Source: Brachybacterium faecium DSM 4810 (GTDB taxonomy: Bacteria; Actinomycetota; Actinomycetes; Actinomycetales; Dermabacteraceae). From it: a stretch of 64,000 bases of DNA. Where the stretch lies: contig CP001643.1 in the NCBI GenBank assembly GCA_000023405.1, forward strand, positions 1,612,001 through 1,676,000, written 5' to 3'. Shown here in pieces: positions 7,786 to 15,991 of the stretch. Positions within the stretch are counted from its first letter, which is position 1, and the number at the start of each line of letters is the position of its first letter. Below the pieces are notes generated by a model. It did not search any database. It was not told where the DNA came from and saw only the letters and a list, made by a program, of their open reading frames with translations. Both the position numbers and the translations under genes were made by a program.

Positions 7786-9903
7786 GTGTCCACCACCAGC
7801 ACTGCGAAGAAGTCCGCCTACGATGCGCGCAACCTCCAGGTCCTCGAGGGCCTGGAGGCCGTGCGCAAGCGCCCCGGCATGTACGTCGGCTCCACCGACT
7901 CCCGGGGGCTCATGCACTGCCTCTGGGAGATCCTGGACAACGCCGTGGACGAGGCCCTCGGAGGGTACGGCGACTCGATCGAGGTGATCCTGCATCCCGA
8001 TCATTCGGTGGAGGTGCGGGACACCGGCCGCGGGGTGCCCGTGGACGTCGAGCCGCGCACGGGACTGACCGGCGTCGAGGTGGTCTACACGAAGCTCCAC
8101 GCGGGCGGGAAGTTCGGCGGCGGCTCCTACGCCGCCTCCGGCGGTCTGCACGGCGTGGGCGCGAGCGTGGTCAACGCCCTCTCCGGGCGGCTGGACGTCG
8201 AGGTCGACCGGGGAGGCAAGATCTATGCCATGAGCTTCCGGCGCGGCCAGCCCGGCGAGTTCGCGGACGCCGACGGGCCGTCCCCCGACTCCGAGTTCAC
8301 CCCGCTGACCGGGCCGGACGCGCTGCGCGTGGTCGGCAAGGCCAAGCGCGGGGTGACCGGCACCAGGGTGCGCTACTGGGCGGATCCGCAGATCTTCGTC
8401 AAGGGCTCCCACTTCTCGCTCGACGACCTCACCCGGCGCTCCCGCCAGACGGCCTTCCTGGTGCCGGGGCTGAAGCTCTCGGTCACCGATCATCGCCCGG
8501 AGGCGTCGCCGGACCAGCCCGCGACCCGCACCTTCAAGTACGACGGCGGCATCAGCGAGTTCGTCGAGTACCTCGCCCAGGATCAGAAGATCACCGACGT
8601 GATCCGGCTGCGGGGCACCGGCGAGTACACCGAGACGATCCCCGTGCTGGACAAGAACGGGCACATGGTCTCCACCGATGTGGAGCGCTCGTGCGAGGTC
8701 GACATCGCTCTGCGCTGGGGGGCGGACTTCGACGCCACGGTGCGCTCCTTCGTGAACATCGTCGCCACCCCCAAGGGCGGCACCCACGTGACGGGGTTCG
8801 AGCAGGCGCTGGTCAAGACGGTGCGCAAGCAGGTCGAGAACCATGCGCGCCGGGTGAAGTTCAACGCGAAGAACGAGAAGATCGAGAAGGACGACACCCT
8901 CGCCGGTCTCACCGCCGTGGTCAGCGTGCGCATCGACGAGCCCCAGTTCGAGGGGCAGACCAAGGAGGTGCTCGGCACGCCCGCGATCCGGGCGATCGTC
9001 GCGAAGGTCGTCGAGGATCGGCTCACCGAGTTCCTCACCTCGACGACGAAGGGCGAGAAGGAACAGGCCGCCCTGGTCATCGACAAGGTCGTCTCGGAGA
9101 TGCGGGCCCGCATCGCGGCCCGCATGCACAAGGAGGTCTCCCGCCGCAAGAACGCGCTGGAGTCCTCCACGATGCCCACCAAGCTCGCCGATTGCCGCAC
9201 CCATGACGTGGACCGCTCCGAGCTGTTCATCGTCGAGGGAGACAGCGCGCTGGGCACGGCGAAGAACGCCCGCTCCTCCGAGCATCAGGCGCTGCTGCCG
9301 ATCCGCGGGAAGATCCTCAACACGCAGAAGGCGTCCGTCACGGACATGCTGAAGAACACCGAGTGCGCGGCGATCATCCAGGTGATCGGTGCCGGCTCCG
9401 GGCGCACCTTCGATCTCGAGGCCGCCCGCTACGGCAAGATCATCATGATGACCGACGCGGACGTGGACGGTGCCCACATCCGCACTCTGCTGCTGACCCT
9501 GTTCCACCGCTACATGCGGCCGCTGGTGGAGGCGGGCCGCGTCTACGCGGCGGTGCCGCCCCTGCACCGGGTGGAGATCATCCACGGCGGCAAGAAGAAG
9601 AACGAGCTGGTCTACACCTACTCCGAGGCGGAGCTGCACAAGCTGCTGAAGAACCTCGAGCGCCGCGGCAAGCGGTACAAGGAGCCGATCCAGCGCTACA
9701 AGGGCCTGGGCGAGATGGATGCCGACCAGCTGGCCGACACCACCATGGACCCGGGCCACCGCACCCTGCGTCGGGTGCGGATCGAGGACGCCGAGGCCGC
9801 CAGCGCCGTCTTCGAGCTGCTGATGGGTTCCGAGGTCGCTCCGCGCAAGCAGTTCATCATCGAGGGAGCCGAGGAGCTCGACCTGGAGAGGATCGACGCA
9901 TGA
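7786..9903 (+). CDS. parE: Type IIA DNA topoisomerase subunit B (topoisomerase IV, ParE)
   Basis: A 705-residue ATPase subunit. GHKL ATP-site motifs are present ([37 protein letters not shown]), followed by the TOPRIM domain with [14 protein letters not shown], the PIRGKILN strand and the metal-binding [22 protein letters not shown] rather than EGDSAGG, together with the position near rpoD and the matching subunit A at about 13.4-15.9 kb, points to topoisomerase IV rather than the dnaA-linked gyrase; Streptomyces has parE and parC close to hrdB in the same way. The GTG start gives [37 protein letters not shown] N-terminal homology. It overlaps hisF by 4 bp. Confidence 0.93.
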   Translation: MSTTSTAKKSAYDARNLQVLEGLEAVRKRPGMYVGSTDSRGLMHCLWEILDNAVDEALGGYGDSIEVILHPDHSVEVRDTGRGVPVDVEPRTGLTGVEVVYTKLHAGGKFGGGSYAASGGLHGVGASVVNALSGRLDVEVDRGGKIYAMSFRRGQPGEFADADGPSPDSEFTPLTGPDALRVVGKAKRGVTGTRVRYWADPQIFVKGSHFSLDDLTRRSRQTAFLVPGLKLSVTDHRPEASPDQPATRTFKYDGGISEFVEYLAQDQKITDVIRLRGTGEYTETIPVLDKNGHMVSTDVERSCEVDIALRWGADFDATVRSFVNIVATPKGGTHVTGFEQALVKTVRKQVENHARRVKFNAKNEKIEKDDTLAGLTAVVSVRIDEPQFEGQTKEVLGTPAIRAIVAKVVEDRLTEFLTSTTKGEKEQAALVIDKVVSEMRARIAARMHKEVSRRKNALESSTMPTKLADCRTHDVDRSELFIVEGDSALGTAKNARSSEHQALLPIRGKILNTQKASVTDMLKNTECAAIIQVIGAGSGRTFDLEAARYGKIIMMTDADVDGAHIRTLLLTLFHRYMRPLVEAGRVYAAVPPLHRVEIIHGGKKKNELVYTYSEAELHKLLKNLERRGKRYKEPIQRYKGLGEMDADQLADTTMDPGHRTLRRVRIEDAEAASAVFELLMGSEVAPRKQFIIEGAEELDLERIDA

Positions 9904-10685
9904 GTGTCGCCGTACGAGTCATCCCCTGCCTGGACGTCGACGCGGGACGCGTCGTCAAGGGGGTCAACTTCAAGGACCTGCGCGATGCGGGCGACCCGGT
10001 GGAGCTCGCCGCCCGTTACGGTGCCGAGGGGGCCGACGAGCTCACCTTCCTCGACGTCACCGCCTCTTCCGGCGGCCGGGACACCCTGATCGAGGTGGTG
10101 CGCCGCACGGCGGAGCAGATCTTCATCCCGCTGACCGTCGGCGGCGGCGTGCGTTCCCCGGACGACGTGGACCAGCTGCTGCGCGCCGGCGCGGACAAGT
10201 GCGGGATCAACACCGCCGCCATCGCCCGCCCCGAGGTGATCTCGGAGATCTCCCAGCGCTTCGGCAACCAGGTGCTCGTGCTGTCGATCGATGCGCGCCG
10301 CGTCACCGACGAGACCCCTGAGGGCACCGCCCGCACCGGCTCCGGCTTCGAGGTCACCACCCATGGCGGCCGCCGTGGCACCGGCATCGACGCGATCGCC
10401 TGGATCCGCGAGGTCACCGAGCGGGGGGCGGGGGAGATCCTGCTGAACTCGATGGACGCCGACGGCACCGAGCAGGGCTTCGACCTCGAGCTGATCCGTC
10501 TTGCCCGAGAGGCGACGAGCCTTCCGCTGATCGCCTCCGGCGGCGCGGGGATCCCCGAGCACTTCCCGCCCGCCGTCCACGCCGGCGCGGACGCCGTGCT
10601 CGCCGCGAGCGTCTTCCACTTCCAGCAGATGACGATCGCCGAGGCGAAGGCCGCGATGGAGGCCGAGGGCATCGCCGTGCGGTGA
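9900..10685 (+). CDS. hisF: Imidazole glycerol phosphate synthase cyclase subunit
   Basis: A 261-residue TIM-barrel enzyme that, with HisH, converts PRFAR to imidazole glycerol phosphate and AICAR in histidine synthesis. The catalytic aspartates appear in IPCLDVD near residue 12 and [17 protein letters not shown] and [11 protein letters not shown] are the phosphate-binding loops. The ATGA overlap with parE suggests translational coupling to an unrelated gene. HisF normally sits with hisA, hisH or hisI; here hisI is about 50 kb away beside trpE. No frameshift or missing catalytic residue is seen. Confidence 0.96.
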   Translation: MSVAVRVIPCLDVDAGRVVKGVNFKDLRDAGDPVELAARYGAEGADELTFLDVTASSGGRDTLIEVVRRTAEQIFIPLTVGGGVRSPDDVDQLLRAGADKCGINTAAIARPEVISEISQRFGNQVLVLSIDARRVTDETPEGTARTGSGFEVTTHGGRRGTGIDAIAWIREVTERGAGEILLNSMDADGTEQGFDLELIRLAREATSLPLIASGGAGIPEHFPPAVHAGADAVLAASVFHFQQMTIAEAKAAMEAEGIAVR

Positions 10686-10715
10686 CCGCACCGCTGCCCG
10701 GGGCGCGCCCCGCGC

Positions 10716-10994
10716 TCACAGCAGATGGACGAGACCGGCGCGCAGCAGCGTGCGCTGCATGAACAGCTCGTGCTCGCGGCGAGCCTGCGCTGCCGCGTGT
10801 TCCCGGCGGGCGTCCCGCACGGCGCGACGGCGGGCGAGGACGCTGCGCAGCACGGTATCGACCGTGTGCTCGTCGGCGGCCTGCTCGAGCTGATGGAGGG
10901 TGCGCTCGGTGAGCACGCTGCTGGTGCTGGTGCTGGTGCTGGTGCTGGTGCTGGCGGGAGTGTCGCGGGTGGTGCTCGCGAACATGATGGACAT
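10716..10994 (-). CDS. Small hypothetical protein with Ser-Thr repeat
   Basis: A 92-residue protein, not recognised. Residues 14-26 are a Thr-Ser dipeptide run (STSTSTSTSTSS) encoded by a hexanucleotide repeat. The rest is predicted strongly helical and charged (LTERTLHQLEQAADEHTVDTVL, then RRREHAAAQARREHELF). AGGAG lies 6-7 nt before the ATG on this strand, which supports real translation. There is no signal peptide or membrane segment. It is convergent with hisF. Function cannot be inferred. Confidence 0.6.
   Translation of the reverse strand: MSIMFASTTRDTPASTSTSTSTSTSSVLTERTLHQLEQAADEHTVDTVLRSVLARRRAVRDARREHAAAQARREHELFMQRTLLRAGLVHLL
10921..10954. repeat. Hexanucleotide tandem repeat (CTGGTG, about 5.7 units)
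   Basis: Five perfect CTGGTG units plus a partial sixth. Read on the minus strand it encodes alternating Thr and Ser in the small gene at 10716-10994. Changes in unit number keep the frame. Confidence 0.9.
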
Positions 10995-11421
10995 GATGGG
11001 CTCCTGGTGGAGTGGCGTGTGGTCGAAGATCCGGCACGGCGCGGGCAGGGATCGTCCGGGAGGCGTGCAGGAGGAGGGGGTGCCGCGGCTCGACGGCGTC
11101 GAGCGGCGGAACCTGTGCTCAGGGGTGCCGGCGGCAGCAGCGCGCGGCGGGGTGCGGGGCGGTCTGCGCCGTCAGCCGACCGCGGGCGCGGCGTGCTCGG
11201 CGGTGCGACGGCCTCCACCGGCCGTGCGCAGGGTCACGGGCTGTCCGTGATGCCGGAGGAGGCATGCCGCAGGACCGCACGACGCGGGCGAGGTCGCCGG
11301 GGTCGTGAGCGGGGTCGTGTGCATCTCCATACGGACAGTCGACCATCCCGTCCCGTCGGGCACAACTGAATTACTGCCGGGGCTCGGGACGGGGCTGAGG
11401 ACGACCGCAGCGCGGAGGGGG
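10995..11421. other. Intergenic stretch without a convincing gene
   Basis: About 427 bp between two minus-strand genes. Plus-strand open frames here have atypical composition and no ribosome site, and the one starting at 10900 is just the antisense of the CTGGTG repeat. No tRNA, strong terminator or clear promoter was recognised. Confidence 0.5.
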
Positions 11422-12300
11422 TCAGCTCTCGATGCGGTAGGTGACGCCGATGCGGTGCGACTCCCCGGGCGCGAGCGCCACGAAGCCGTCCTTGGCGATG
11501 GCGGGCTCGATGCACACGAACTCGGGCCATGCCGTGTCGGGGACGTCCGCCATGCCGGTGACCAGCGTGTCCCAGGGGTTCCACACCACGGTCTTCGCAG
11601 TGCCGCGCGGGGTGGAGACGATCCGGCGCCCGAGGCTCTCATCGGCCACCGTCACCTCGGCGGCGGAGTCGACGACCCGGTCGGTCGCGGCGGTCAGGCG
11701 AAGCGGCGCGTCGGGGAGCACCTCCGGGGCGAGGCCGCGGGTGTTGTCGAGGTAGTCGGCGCCCTCGAGACCGCGCAGCTCGATCTCGCGCACGTCGCCG
11801 ACCGCGAGATAGGTGTGCAGCGCCGCCTCGAGCTCGAGGGGCCGCGGGCCAGCGGTGATGGTGAGGTCCACGGAGAGCTCGCCGCCGATGCGGAACTCGG
11901 CGGTCGCATGCAGCGCCTTGACGTCCTCCGGGGTGCGAAGGGTGAGGAGCACGTCATCGCCCTCGCGCGCGGCGTCGGCCAGCTCCCAGCGGATGCTGCG
12001 CAGCCAGCCGTGCTTGACCTCCATCGCGAGGTCGCGGCCCGGACCGAACCAGGGGCCGATCAGCGGGATGCCGCCGCGCGCCGCCTCGCCCGCGCCGAAG
12101 GCCGAGTCCGGGCTCAGCCACAGCAGATCCGTCTGCCCGGCCGGGATCCAGCTGAGCAGGTGCGCGCCGTCGAGGAGCAGCTCGGCCGTGGCGGCCGGGG
12201 TGTCCACGAGCAGCCCCTGAACGCCATGGACCGGCGCGATCGTGACCCCCTCGGGCAGAGGGACGGACGGGGTGGGGGCGGCGGAGCTCGTGGACGTCAT
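11422..12300 (-). CDS. D-hexose-6-phosphate mutarotase (aldose-1-epimerase family)
   Basis: A 292-residue beta-sandwich enzyme of the YeaD-like branch of galactose mutarotases, which interconvert anomers of hexose 6-phosphates. Visible motifs are GAHLLSWIPAGQTDLLWLSP, RGGIPLIGPWFG and HGWLR near the N-terminal third, LHTYLAVGDVREIELRGLEGADYLD in the middle (His of the active site), and VVWNPW and PEFVCIEPA (Glu) near the C-terminus. It is the last gene of a reverse-strand operon: it overlaps the upstream membrane-protein gene by ATGA. Confidence 0.9.
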   Translation of the reverse strand: MTSTSSAAPTPSVPLPEGVTIAPVHGVQGLLVDTPAATAELLLDGAHLLSWIPAGQTDLLWLSPDSAFGAGEAARGGIPLIGPWFGPGRDLAMEVKHGWLRSIRWELADAAREGDDVLLTLRTPEDVKALHATAEFRIGGELSVDLTITAGPRPLELEAALHTYLAVGDVREIELRGLEGADYLDNTRGLAPEVLPDAPLRLTAATDRVVDSAAEVTVADESLGRRIVSTPRGTAKTVVWNPWDTLVTGMADVPDTAWPEFVCIEPAIAKDGFVALAPGESHRIGVTYRIES

Positions 12301-13436
12301 GCGCTCATCGTCGCACGTCCTGGGCCCGCTGCGGAGCACGGAGCGTCCCGGTGCTCGACCTGTTCCTCGGTGCCCTCCGCGGCGGCGGAGACGGTGCGGA
12401 TGAACAGCAGCAGCCACACGTACACGATCGCCGCCGCCCCCATCTCGAATGCCGTCATGTTCAGGTAGTCGAGGCCCACGAAGAGGACCGTCACCGTCAC
12501 CAGCAGGGCGAAGGCGGCTGCCGTGAACCACAGCAGCGCTCCCGGCAGCCGCCGCAGCAGCAGCGGCACGAGCAGCAGGGTCAGGCCGAAGACACCCACC
12601 AGCAGCTGGGCGATCACGTCATGCCAGAAGACGCTCACCGTGCGGGAGACCAGCGCCACCAGCGCGACCAGCACCCCGACGACCGAGAGCAGCGAGCGCA
12701 CCACGACGGTGAGCCGGTGCGGCTGCCCGGCCGCCCGCACCCACCGGTCCAGATCGTGCGCGAGGAACTCCGCGACCATCAGCAGCGCGACACCGGTCAG
12801 CAGCAGCGTGACGTTGAAGGTGAGGCTCGCGAGGTCCTGCCCTTCGCCGAGCTCGGAGAAGTACCGCTCCCACCAGTACGGGTCCGGGGCGTTCAGCGCG
12901 CTGGCGAGCACCCCCACGGTGAGGAACACCGCCAGCAGGGTCGCGAGCGAGCGTCCGGTGAGGGAGGCGGCCGAGGCGGAGGTGATGTACGCGGCGGCCG
13001 CGCTCGCAGCGGCGACCCAGAACGTCCCGGCCACCCGGTCCAGAGCCACCCCCTGGAACGCCTGCTGGAACACCGCGAACAGCGCCCCGGTGAGGAACAG
13101 TCCCAGCAGCCCGTACACCAGCGACAGGCCGACCACGTCCAGCGCCCGGCGCCACCAGTGGCGCCCGCCGAACCAGGGCAGGGAGCGCCGGGTGAGGGTG
13201 GACAGCACCACCATCGCGGTCACCGCCGCGCCGCCGAACACGGCCAGTGCGGCGACCTGCCCGATGGATCCCTCCCCTGCCAGGGGTGCGGTGCCGCGCA
13301 GCGCGATCAGCCCCACCGCCAGGCCGGCCACGGCACCCGCCACGCCGACCCCGACATGGACGGACTCGGTGCGGGTGGCCCGCGAGGGCCGCAGTGCGGC
13401 GGCCGCGCGGACCGCCCGACCGGTCCCCGGGCTCAT
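12297..13436 (-). CDS. Multi-pass membrane protein, DUF998-like
   Basis: A 379-residue integral membrane protein with about nine to ten hydrophobic segments, for example VHVGVGVAGAVAGLAVGLIAL near the start and LLLTGVALLMVAEFL near the middle. The segment DPYWWERYFSELGEGQDLASLTFN between helices resembles the loop of DUF998 proteins. Function unknown. It is translationally linked on both sides: ATGA overlap with parC upstream and with the mutarotase downstream. No signal peptide or catalytic motif was recognised. Confidence 0.75.
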   Translation of the reverse strand: MSPGTGRAVRAAAALRPSRATRTESVHVGVGVAGAVAGLAVGLIALRGTAPLAGEGSIGQVAALAVFGGAAVTAMVVLSTLTRRSLPWFGGRHWWRRALDVVGLSLVYGLLGLFLTGALFAVFQQAFQGVALDRVAGTFWVAAASAAAAYITSASAASLTGRSLATLLAVFLTVGVLASALNAPDPYWWERYFSELGEGQDLASLTFNVTLLLTGVALLMVAEFLAHDLDRWVRAAGQPHRLTVVVRSLLSVVGVLVALVALVSRTVSVFWHDVIAQLLVGVFGLTLLLVPLLLRRLPGALLWFTAAAFALLVTVTVLFVGLDYLNMTAFEMGAAAIVYVWLLLFIRTVSAAAEGTEEQVEHRDAPCSAAGPGRATMSA

Positions 13437-15889
13437 CCGACGGCGGCGATCGGCACCGCGACCGGCGTGCCGGAGCCGTCCCGGCGCCCGGTGGGCTCGG
13501 GCAGGTCGATCGGCTGGCCGGCCTCGGAGGAGGCGCGTGCCGGATGCGGCACCACCCAGGCGCCGATCAGCGTGTCCTCGCCGCGCAGGAAGCGATGGCA
13601 GCGCATCCCGGCCGTCGCACGGCCCTTGGCGGGGAACTCGGTGAGGGAGGTGACCTTCAGCGACCCGGTCTGCAGCAGCGGCAGGGTGCTCGAGCTGCCG
13701 GCGACGGTCACCACGTCGGCCGGGGCGGTGACGTCGATCGCGCCGAAGGAGAGCACGTGCGCCCCGGCGGCGAGCTTGATCCCCGCCACCCCGCCGGCAC
13801 CGCGCCCCTGCGGCCGCACGCCCGAGGAGGGGAAGTGCAGCAGCTGGGCATCGGAGGTGATGAACGCCAGGTCGAGATCCTCGTCGTCCTCCAGATCGAC
13901 CACGCCCACCACGGCGTCGCCGTCCTTGAGGGAGATGATCTCGAAGCCGTCGGACCTCGGGAACTCGGGCTGGACGCGTTTGACGACCCCATGGCGGGTG
14001 CCCAGGGCGATCCCGCCGCCGCGCGCGATGTCCGCCTCGGCCAGGCGGATCAGGCCCAGCGCGTGCTCGTCCCGCTCGAGATCGATGAGATCCGCCAGAC
14101 GGGTGCCGCCCGCCAGCGACGGCGCCCCGTGCGTCGGGGCGAGCGAGGGGAGGTCCACGACCGACAGGCGCAGCACCCGGCCGCGGTCCGTCACCACGCC
14201 GACCTCCGACCGGGTGGTGGAATGGACGCCGGCGACGATCACGTCGTGCGAGCCGCGCGGCCCCTCCCGCGGCACCGGCTCCTCGCCGGTGACGCGGGCG
14301 ATCAGCCCCGTCCCCGTCAGCAGCACGTGGCAGGGCTCGTCGGCGACCTCGAGGGAGGCGCCCGCGACGACGGCCGGCTTCTCCGCGGCCTCCAGCAGCA
14401 CGGTGCGGCGGGAGTCGCCGTGCTCGGCGGCGACCGCGGCGAGCTCCTCGGAGACCAGCGCGCGCAGCACCGTCTCGGAGCCCAGGATCTCTTCGAGACG
14501 CTCGATCTCGCGGCGCAGGTCGTCGCGCTCGGCCTCCAGGTCGATCTGCGAGAAGCGGGTCAGGCGGCGCAGCCGCAGCTCGAGGATGTACTCGGCCTGG
14601 ACCTGGGTCAGGTCGAACACCTGCATCAGGCGGGTGCGGGCGATCTCCGCGTCATCGCTCTGCCGCACGATCTGGATGACCTCGTCGATGTCGACGATCG
14701 CCAGCAGCAGGCCCTCCACCAGGTGCAGGCGCGCCCTGCGCTTGCCCAGGCGGTGCTCGGTGCGGCGCCGCACCACCTCCAGCCGATGGCCGACGAACAC
14801 CTCGAGCATCTGCTTGAGGCCCAGCGTGCGCGGCTGGCCGTCCACCAGGGCGACGTTGTTGATCCCGAAGGACTCCTCGAGCGGCGTGAACTTGTACAGC
14901 TGCGCCAGCACGGCATCGGGGTCGAAGCCGGACTTCACGGTGAGCACCAGGCGCAGACCGTGGTGCCGGTCGGTGAGGTCCTGGTAGTCGGTGATGCCCT
15001 GGACCTTCTTGGACTGCACCGCGTCGCGCAGCTTCTCGGCCAGGCGCTCGGGGCCCACCTGATAGGGCAGCTCGGTGACGACGATGCCCTTGCGCCGGGA
15101 GGTGACGTTCTCGATCCGCGTGGTGGCGCGCATCTTGAACGATCCGCGGCCGGTGCGGTACGCGTCACGGATGCCGTCGAGACCCACGATCCGGCCTCCG
15201 GTGGGCAGATCCGGGCCGGGCACGAATCGCATCAGCTCCTCGAGCTCCGCCTCGGGATGATCGATCAGATGCCGGGCCGCGGCGATCGTCTCGACCAGGT
15301 TGTGGGGCGCCATGTTCGTGGCCATCCCCACCGCGATGCCGGACGCCCCGTTGACCAGGAGGTTCGGGTACTGGGCGGGCAGCACCTCGGGCTGGAGCAG
15401 CTGGTTGTCGTAGTTCGGCACCATGTCCACGACGTCCTCGTCCAGCGAGTCCGTCATCAGCAGCGCCGCCGGAGCGAGGCGGGCCTCCGTGTACCGGGGG
15501 GCCGCGGGCCCGTTGTCCAGCGATCCGAAGTTTCCGTGCCCGTCCACCAGCGGCAGTCGCATGTTGAAGCTCTGCGCCATCCGCACCAGGGCGTCGTAGA
15601 TCGCGGTGTCGCCGTGGGGGTGGAGCTTGCCCATCACCTCGCCGACCACGCGCTGGCTCTTGACATGGCCCTTCTCGGGGCGCAGCCCCATCTCGGACAT
15701 CATGTAGAGGATCCGCCGCTGCACGGGCTTGAGGCCGTCACGCGCATCCGGCAGCGCCCGCGAATAGATCACCGAGTACGCGTACTCGAGGAAGGACGAC
15801 TCCATCTCACTGGTGACGTCGATGTCGACGATGGTCTCCTCGACTGCGTCGTCGCCGGCGGGCGGGGTGGTGCTGCGTGAACGGGCCAT
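13433..15889 (-). CDS. parC: Type IIA DNA topoisomerase subunit A (topoisomerase IV, ParC)
   Basis: An 818-residue breakage-reunion subunit. The N-terminal QRR-containing helix ([16 protein letters not shown]), the [17 protein letters not shown] motif and the catalytic tyrosine in APRYTEARL (Tyr about 133) are intact. A coiled-coil arm follows, then a C-terminal beta-pinwheel of repeated blades (for example [29 protein letters not shown]). It pairs with parE at 7.8-9.9 kb. I use the ATG giving [10 protein letters not shown]; ATGs at 15898 and 15901 would add three or four residues, and none has a clear Shine-Dalgarno. It heads a three-gene operon. Confidence 0.93.
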   Translation of the reverse strand: MARSRSTTPPAGDDAVEETIVDIDVTSEMESSFLEYAYSVIYSRALPDARDGLKPVQRRILYMMSEMGLRPEKGHVKSQRVVGEVMGKLHPHGDTAIYDALVRMAQSFNMRLPLVDGHGNFGSLDNGPAAPRYTEARLAPAALLMTDSLDEDVVDMVPNYDNQLLQPEVLPAQYPNLLVNGASGIAVGMATNMAPHNLVETIAAARHLIDHPEAELEELMRFVPGPDLPTGGRIVGLDGIRDAYRTGRGSFKMRATTRIENVTSRRKGIVVTELPYQVGPERLAEKLRDAVQSKKVQGITDYQDLTDRHHGLRLVLTVKSGFDPDAVLAQLYKFTPLEESFGINNVALVDGQPRTLGLKQMLEVFVGHRLEVVRRRTEHRLGKRRARLHLVEGLLLAIVDIDEVIQIVRQSDDAEIARTRLMQVFDLTQVQAEYILELRLRRLTRFSQIDLEAERDDLRREIERLEEILGSETVLRALVSEELAAVAAEHGDSRRTVLLEAAEKPAVVAGASLEVADEPCHVLLTGTGLIARVTGEEPVPREGPRGSHDVIVAGVHSTTRSEVGVVTDRGRVLRLSVVDLPSLAPTHGAPSLAGGTRLADLIDLERDEHALGLIRLAEADIARGGGIALGTRHGVVKRVQPEFPRSDGFEIISLKDGDAVVGVVDLEDDEDLDLAFITSDAQLLHFPSSGVRPQGRGAGGVAGIKLAAGAHVLSFGAIDVTAPADVVTVAGSSSTLPLLQTGSLKVTSLTEFPAKGRATAGMRCHRFLRGEDTLIGAWVVPHPARASSEAGQPIDLPEPTGRRDGSGTPVAVPIAAVG

Positions 15890-15979
15890 GCAGGACATCA
15901 TGGCGCATGACCGGCCACGATCCCGGGAACCAGGGGACCGGACGGGACGTGAATCCCGTCAACCTCGCGACACCGACGA

Positions 15980-15985
15980 TAGGAT
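15980..15985 (+). promoter_or_regulatory. Putative -10 (TAGGAT) for leaderless mRNA
   Basis: TAGGAT is followed by six bases and then the ATG at 15992, without a Shine-Dalgarno. Confidence 0.5.
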
Positions 15986-15991
15986 CGCAGC

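Noticed and set aside
7786..9903. Assigning this gene as gyrB
   Set aside because: The TOPRIM motif reads EGDSALG, the partner subunit A is nearby rather than adjacent, and no dnaA, dnaN or recF is present; topoisomerase IV fits better.
10900..11250. Plus-strand frame starting with a run of Leu-Val resembling a signal peptide
   Set aside because: The hydrophobic run is only the antisense reading of the CTGGTG repeat; no ribosome site and the rest is Arg/Gly-rich noise.
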